NCBI GenBank assembly: GCA_965194505.1
Contig: OZ239144.1
Coordinates: 1,736,001-1,800,000, forward strand
Source of the DNA: Hahnella aquatica
GTDB lineage: Bacteria; Pseudomonadota; Gammaproteobacteria; Burkholderiales; Burkholderiaceae_A
DNA: 64,000 bases
Direction of reading: 5' to 3'
Numbering within the stretch: position 1 is the first letter of the stretch; each line of letters begins with the position of its first letter. The notes under the pieces are model-generated. The model saw only the letters and a program-made list of their open reading frames with translations, was not told the origin of the DNA and did no database searches. Of the stretch, positions 59,961 to 64,000 are shown in pieces. The position numbers were made by a program, and so were the translations under genes.

Positions 59961-60799
59961 ACCGGGTCGTGGGCCAAGGCCCGCTGGAGCCCCTGAAACA
60001 CGAGGTCTGGCACATGCAACGCCGGGGCCATGGCCTGTTGCAGCTGGTGATGCAGGCGGTCATGGGCCTCGAGCCAGCCCTGGGCGTGGCCCCCATGCAC
60101 CAACACGCAGTGCGCCCGGGGCAGCCCAAGCAAAGGGCTCACCTGGGCCAACTCAATGCCCATGGCAAGCGCCTGGGCCGAGTCGCGCGGCCAGCCGCGC
60201 TCAGACAACGCCTGGGGCGGCGCCTCAAAGAGCGGGCCCAATGCGGCCGTGCCCTGGGCGAGTGCCTGGCGCATAAGGTCAAAGCCCGGAAGAATCACGC
60301 CACCCTCAAAGCGCCAGGCCCCTGAGACGCGCGCGATGGAGTCCATCACCGTGGCCGTGCCCGCCGAGACAACCAACACATGCTCGGCCTGCGGGTCGCG
60401 CGAGGCGACGGCCGCCACCGCACCCAGGGCAGCCACCCAGCGGTCCGACCCCAGCTGCGAGGGGTCGCAGTAATCGTTACCAAGGCCGGCCTGCTCTGAA
60501 CGGGAGCAGACACGGCACACGGGGGAGCCCGTGGCCCGCTCGGCCCACTGCACCAAGGCCTCAGCCTGGTCGCACGGCCCCACCGACACCAGCGCCGCGC
60601 GGCACGGCAGGCCCTGCTCATCCAGGGCCATGAGCCCAGGCACACAGGCCTCGGCGAGCTCAGACACCAAGGCAGCCGCGGGGCGGCCGGCGGCGACCAA
60701 GGCCCCCTGCCCCAGCGCACCACCCTCGTCCGAGCACAGCTGCCACTTCAGGCGGCTGTTGCCCAAGTCCAACAACAGGCTGGCTGCCGGCAGCTTCAA
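59957..60799 (-). CDS. coaX: Type III pantothenate kinase
   Basis: 280 aa from TTG 60799, which overlaps the birA TGA (TTGA). ASKHA fold: LLLDLGNSRLKWQL (phosphate loop), GSDRWVAALGA, and VSAGTATVMDSI. First step of CoA synthesis. The longer open frame upstream is antisense to vanZ and inside birA. Ends LQRALAHDPV. Confidence 0.93.
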   Translation of the reverse strand: MKLPAASLLLDLGNSRLKWQLCSDEGGALGQGALVAAGRPAAALVSELAEACVPGLMALDEQGLPCRAALVSVGPCDQAEALVQWAERATGSPVCRVCSRSEQAGLGNDYCDPSQLGSDRWVAALGAVAAVASRDPQAEHVLVVSAGTATVMDSIARVSGAWRFEGGVILPGFDLMRQALAQGTAALGPLFEAPPQALSERGWPRDSAQALAMGIELAQVSPLLGLPRAHCVLVHGGHAQGWLEAHDRLHHQLQQAMAPALHVPDLVFQGLQRALAHDPV

Positions 60800-61572
60800 G
60801 GCCCAACCGGCCGCAGAGAGACCGCACCCAAGGCCCGCTCCACCAGGGCCCCATTGGCCAGGCGCAGGCGCAGCCGTCCATCTGGCGTCACGCCCTCGGA
60901 GCGCCCTTCCAACTGTTCTTGCACGCCCACCAACACGATCTGTGCCCCCAGGTGGGCATCCCAACGTGCATACGACTGGGCCAAGGCCTGAGCATCGAGC
61001 TGCGGCGCCATGGCGAGCGCGGCCACGGCATCGACCAGCGGCGCGACCCAATCGGTCACCTGCAGGGCAGGGTCGGCGGCCTCGAGCAGCCCCATGGCTT
61101 GGAGCCCCTCGGGCATGGGCACACGCCATCGGCCATTGAGGCCCATGCCGGCCACCAGCCAGGCCTGGGCACCGAGGTTCAAACGCTGCACCAGCACGCC
61201 GCCGGCCTTGCGGCCATGGCAGTAGAGGTCGTTGGGCCATTTGAGGGCGAGCCCCTTGGCCGTCTCGGCCGGCAGCCGGGGCTCAAGGGTTTGAAGAACC
61301 TGCAGGGCCAGCCACGTGGGCCAGGGCGGCAGCGCACCAAACGGCAGACCAAGGTGGATTTGATCGACATGCTCGGGCCAGGCCAGGCTCATGGCCAGGC
61401 CATCCCCACACGAGACCCACTGGCGCCCGTGCTGGCCCACGCCGGCCTGCTGATCACACGAGACCAGCACAAAGGGGGCCGTGGCCAGGCCCTGTCGAAC
61501 CCGCTCCACGGCCAAGAGATGGGTGGAGGCCACCCCCGAGCACTGCTCAATCGGCCACATGCTTGGCATCAT
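60796..61572 (-). CDS. birA: Biotin-[acetyl-CoA-carboxylase] ligase, no DNA-binding domain
   Basis: 258 aa from ATG 61572; ATGs at 61569 and 61560 are alternatives. Biotinyl-AMP motif QQAGVGQHGRQWVS, then ALKWPNDLYCHGRKAGGVLVQ and a short C-terminal SH3-like domain. The N-terminal HTH of E. coli BirA is absent, so it is a ligase only. Coupled to coaX; divergent from vanZ with 6 bp between starts. Confidence 0.93.
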   Translation of the reverse strand: MMPSMWPIEQCSGVASTHLLAVERVRQGLATAPFVLVSCDQQAGVGQHGRQWVSCGDGLAMSLAWPEHVDQIHLGLPFGALPPWPTWLALQVLQTLEPRLPAETAKGLALKWPNDLYCHGRKAGGVLVQRLNLGAQAWLVAGMGLNGRWRVPMPEGLQAMGLLEAADPALQVTDWVAPLVDAVAALAMAPQLDAQALAQSYARWDAHLGAQIVLVGVQEQLEGRSEGVTPDGRLRLRLANGALVERALGAVSLRPVGP

Positions 61573-61578
61573 ACGGAG

Positions 61579-62745
61579 ATGGACCATTGGATGCGCGAAC
61601 GCGTGGGGTGGGAGCGCTGGTTGGTGGGCGTGGGCCTGCTCGTGGCCCTGGCCCTCATCAGCCTCTACCCCTACACCGGCTGGACCTGGCCTGCCAGTGG
61701 GCATCCGTTCGCCTTTTTGTTCGAGCCACCGCCCCGCTACCGAACGAGCTTCGACCTCTGGACCAACCTGCTGGCTTACCTGCCCGTGGGTGCCGTCTGG
61801 GCCAACATCTTCCGAAGCCGCGGCATCGGGCGGGCGGTGCTCTGGGCCACGCTCGTCGGCCTGGCCTGGTCACTCAGCATGGAGGCCACCCAGTCGTTCT
61901 TGCCCAATCGTCGGGCCCAATGGCTCGACCTGCTTGCCAACGGTCTGGGGGCACTGCTGGGAGCGGCCGCCTGGGCCTTGATGGCGCGGCGACTGCGCCA
62001 ACGGGCCGCCATTCGGCGTGCCCATGTCTGGGGCAGCGGGCCCATCAGCCTCACGGGTGCCACAGGCCTCACCCTGCTGTGGCTCTTTGCACAGGCCGCC
62101 CCCACCCCGCTGTGGCTCGCCTTTGGCGACATCCTGCCGCTGGAATTGGCCATCCGCCCCTTCGGGGCCGAAGGGGCCGCGGCAGGCTCCACCTGGCCGC
62201 TGGGCGAGGGCGAGCGCATCTTCACCGAGGCAAGCCTCGTGGTATGCGCCCTGCTGGGCCTGGCCATTCACCTGAAGCTGGGGCTGTCTGGCCAGCACCG
62301 CCAGTGGCTGCGCCAAATTGCGGGCAACTGGGCCTGGGTCATCACCCTGGCCCTGCTCATTGGCGTGGGCTCGCGCATGGCCTGGGTGCTGCTGCTGCAG
62401 CCCCACCCCCTGGCCCACGACACCTTCTGGGTGGGCCTGGAGGCCTGGTTCAGCCCTGGGGTGCAGGTCGGCCTGCTGCTGGTGGCCCTGCTCGGCGCTG
62501 CCGTGGCCTTTCTGGGCCCGCTGGGCCTGTGTGGCCTGGGCATGGCGCTGGCCCTGCTCTTGGCCATGCTGGCCTCTGGCCTGCCCAATGCCGACACCGA
62601 GCCCAATGTGATCGTGGTCCTGGCCCAAGGCCAGTGGATCAACCTGCGAGGCCTGGCCGCCTGGGCTGCCGCCCTATGGCCCTTTGTGTCGGTGGGCTGG
62701 CTCGCCCTTTGGCTGCTCAAAAGCCGCCGTACACTACGCCGATGA
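61579..62745 (+). CDS. VanZ-like integral membrane protein
   Basis: 388 aa from ATG 61579 (or 61591). About 9-10 membrane segments. VanZ features: FDLWTNLLAYLPVGAVWANIF and SLSMEATQSFLPNRRAQWLDLLANGLGALLGAA. In enterococci VanZ gives low teicoplanin resistance; in proteobacteria the role is unknown. Overlaps the ferredoxin gene by ATGA. Confidence 0.85.
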   Translation: MDHWMRERVGWERWLVGVGLLVALALISLYPYTGWTWPASGHPFAFLFEPPPRYRTSFDLWTNLLAYLPVGAVWANIFRSRGIGRAVLWATLVGLAWSLSMEATQSFLPNRRAQWLDLLANGLGALLGAAAWALMARRLRQRAAIRRAHVWGSGPISLTGATGLTLLWLFAQAAPTPLWLAFGDILPLELAIRPFGAEGAAAGSTWPLGEGERIFTEASLVVCALLGLAIHLKLGLSGQHRQWLRQIAGNWAWVITLALLIGVGSRMAWVLLLQPHPLAHDTFWVGLEAWFSPGVQVGLLLVALLGAAVAFLGPLGLCGLGMALALLLAMLASGLPNADTEPNVIVVLAQGQWINLRGLAAWAAALWPFVSVGWLALWLLKSRRTLRR

Positions 62746-63053
62746 GCCGATTCAAACACCATGTCTTCTTTTGCACGAACCAGCGCGATGCTGGCGTGGA
62801 CTGCTGCAACAACTGCGGCGCAACCGACCTTCAAGCCTATGCGAAAGACCGCATCAAGGCGCTCAAGCTCAATGGCGAGGGCAAGGTGCGCATCAACAAG
62901 GCGGGATGCCTGGACCGATGCGACTTCGGGCCGGTGATGGTGGTCTATCCGGAAGGCATTTGGTACCAGTATGTCGACCAGAGCGATGTCGATGAGATCA
63001 TCGACCAGCACCTGGTCAAGGGCCTGCCGGTGGAGCGCCTGCGGATCGCGTGA
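62742..63053 (+). CDS. Thioredoxin-like [2Fe-2S] ferredoxin
   Basis: 103 aa. MSRFKHHVFFCTNQRDAGVD, Cys11, Cys21/22/25, then NKAGCLDRCDFGPVMVVYPEGIWY with Cys56 and Cys60. Shethna-type fold; electron partner unknown. Overlaps the hydrolase by GTGA, an arrangement (ferredoxin-hydrolase-dac) common in Burkholderiales. Confidence 0.92.
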   Translation: MSRFKHHVFFCTNQRDAGVDCCNNCGATDLQAYAKDRIKALKLNGEGKVRINKAGCLDRCDFGPVMVVYPEGIWYQYVDQSDVDEIIDQHLVKGLPVERLRIA

Positions 63054-63709
63054 ACGCCCAGACAGAAGTCCACCTCATTGACGGGCCAGCAGGCCCGCTG
63101 GATGTGGCCCTGGACCGGCCCAGTGGCCCGGCAGCCGGGCTGGCCGTGCTGGCCCACCCGCACCCCCTCTTTGGTGGCACCCGAGACAACAAGGTGGTGC
63201 AGACTATCGCGCGTGCACTCCTGGCCCGAGGGCTGCTCTGCCTGCGCCCAAATTTTCGTGGCGTGGGCCAGAGTGCCGGCGAACACGACAACGGCCAGGG
63301 CGAACAAGACGACCTCTGGGCGACCTGGGTCTGGGCGGAACAGACCTTCGGCCCGGAGGTGGGCGAACGGCGCTGGATGGCGGGCTTTTCCTTTGGGGCT
63401 GTGATGTCCACCCACCTGGCGGCCCAGTGGGAGGCTGGCCGCGCGAGCCGCGGCCTGGGCGCCCTGCCCCTGGGGGTGTGCCTGCTCGTGGGCCTGGCCA
63501 CTGAACGCATGACCCCTGCCGCGCCCTGCGCGGTGACCCGAATGATTCACGGCGAGACCGACGATGTCGCCAGCCTGGCCGGCGCCCTGGACTACGCACG
63601 ACCGCATCAGCAACCCATCTTGGTCTTGCCCGGTGCGGGCCACTTCTTTCACGGCATGCTGCCCGAGCTGCGCAGCCTGGTGACCATGGCGGTGGCCGAT
63701 GCCCACTGA
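63050..63709 (+). CDS. Alpha/beta hydrolase
   Basis: 219 aa, GTG start. HPHPLFGGTRDNKVV and RPNFRGVGQSAGEHDNGQGEQDDL are typical of the YpfH/COG2945-like group; nucleophile Ser in AGFSFGAV, acid near HGETDDV, His in PGAGHFFHGML. Substrate unknown. Confidence 0.88.
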   Translation: MNAQTEVHLIDGPAGPLDVALDRPSGPAAGLAVLAHPHPLFGGTRDNKVVQTIARALLARGLLCLRPNFRGVGQSAGEHDNGQGEQDDLWATWVWAEQTFGPEVGERRWMAGFSFGAVMSTHLAAQWEAGRASRGLGALPLGVCLLVGLATERMTPAAPCAVTRMIHGETDDVASLAGALDYARPHQQPILVLPGAGHFFHGMLPELRSLVTMAVADAH

Positions 63710-64000
63710 GCCGCGCGGGCAACGGCCCCGAGCGCTACTGGCCCTGGCCTTGGCGGGCTTGTTGTTCACGACCTTGTTGGCCGCTCCCACCCGATGGGCC
63801 CAGGCCCAAACGGGCGCCACCCCCGCAGCAGCCAACAATTGGCCTGCCCCCAGTGGGGTGTCGGCCAAGGCCTGGATCCTCATCGACCTGAGCACCGGCC
63901 AGTCACTGGCCGGAAGCCGCGAGAGCACCCCGACCGAGCCTGGCGGCCTCTCGGTCTTGATGACGGCCTACCTCAGCTTCAATGCCTTGCGCGAGCGTCA
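63699..64000 (+). CDS. DacA/PBP5-like D-alanyl-D-alanine carboxypeptidase, N-terminal part, with the SxxK motif missing
   Basis: First 100 residues, cut by the window. Signal core ALLALALAGLLFTTLLAAP, then SAKAWILIDLSTGQSLAGSRES, which matches the AKAYLLxDxxSGxVL strand of PBP5-type enzymes. Where the family has PASLTKLMTAY this protein has PGGLSVLMTAYL, so the nucleophile Ser is Gly and the Lys is Val. SxN and KTG motifs are beyond the window. Either a pseudoenzyme, a decaying gene or a sequencing problem. Overlaps the hydrolase by 11 nt. Confidence 0.8.
   Translation, partial: MPTEPRGQRPRALLALALAGLLFTTLLAAPTRWAQAQTGATPAAANNWPAPSGVSAKAWILIDLSTGQSLAGSRESTPTEPGGLSVLMTAYLSFNALRER

Noticed and set aside
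61563..63053. 496-codon frame covering vanZ and the ferredoxin gene
   Set aside because: Only its last 103 codons (ferredoxin) are real; the upstream part is an out-of-frame reading of vanZ.

Overview
The window reads as a chromosomal segment of a betaproteobacterium of the order Burkholderiales with high GC. The clues are gene order (aroKB next to gltB; engB-hemB divergent from cytochrome c4-resB-ccsB-msrP-msrQ; cyaY facing lptM-lysA; a PhaM-type PHB granule protein; rfaE2, coaX and birA together), beta-type S3, SecE and L17, and CCA-encoding tRNAs. I cannot name a genus. Intergenic distances are very short and ATGA, GTGA and TTGA stop/start overlaps are common, so the genome is compact.

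Layout. 1-3562 (minus): aroK, aroB, an inactive-looking REP-associated transposase relative with two REP-like repeats, and the start of gltB. 3603-7697: ponA and lptM-lysA (plus) with cyaY (minus). 7645-13283 (minus): cytochrome c4, resB, ccsB, msrP, msrQ (cytochrome c maturation and periplasmic methionine sulfoxide repair). 13377-15142 (plus): engB, hemB. 15207-47308 (minus): one long translation/transcription block, in transcription order tRNA-Tyr, tRNA-Gly, tRNA-Thr, tuf, tRNA-Trp, secE, nusG, rplKAJL, rpoBC, rpsL, rpsG, fusA, a second tuf, then the complete S10, spc and alpha operons ending rpoA-rplQ. A strong promoter (TTGACA, 17-bp spacer, GATAGT) lies ahead of tRNA-Tyr. Several spacers (L10 leader, rpsL-rpsG, rpsJ-rplC, nusG-rplK, rpoC-rpsL) hold hairpins.

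47365-48893: a DUF3108 envelope protein (minus) and a PhaM-like protein (plus). 48823-59430 is the most interesting part. A MerR-type regulator with an adenosylcobalamin-binding domain (CarH/LitR family, a known photosensor class) is divergent from a nine-gene, tightly overlapping operon: secreted glutathione peroxidase, folE2, FAD amine-oxidase-like protein, DUF1365, CFA-synthase-like methyltransferase with an altered bicarbonate site, chalcone-isomerase-like protein, MFS transporter, DUF3833 lipoprotein and SDR. An NTF2-like protein and a diiron ferritin/desaturase-like protein follow. A perfect 7-3-7 palindrome sits in the divergent promoter region. I infer a cobalamin/light-controlled photo-oxidative-stress and membrane-lipid modification module.

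59427-64000: rfaE2 (plus), coaX and birA (minus), then plus-strand vanZ-like, [2Fe-2S] ferredoxin, alpha/beta hydrolase and the start of a DacA-like carboxypeptidase whose SxxK motif appears to be lost.
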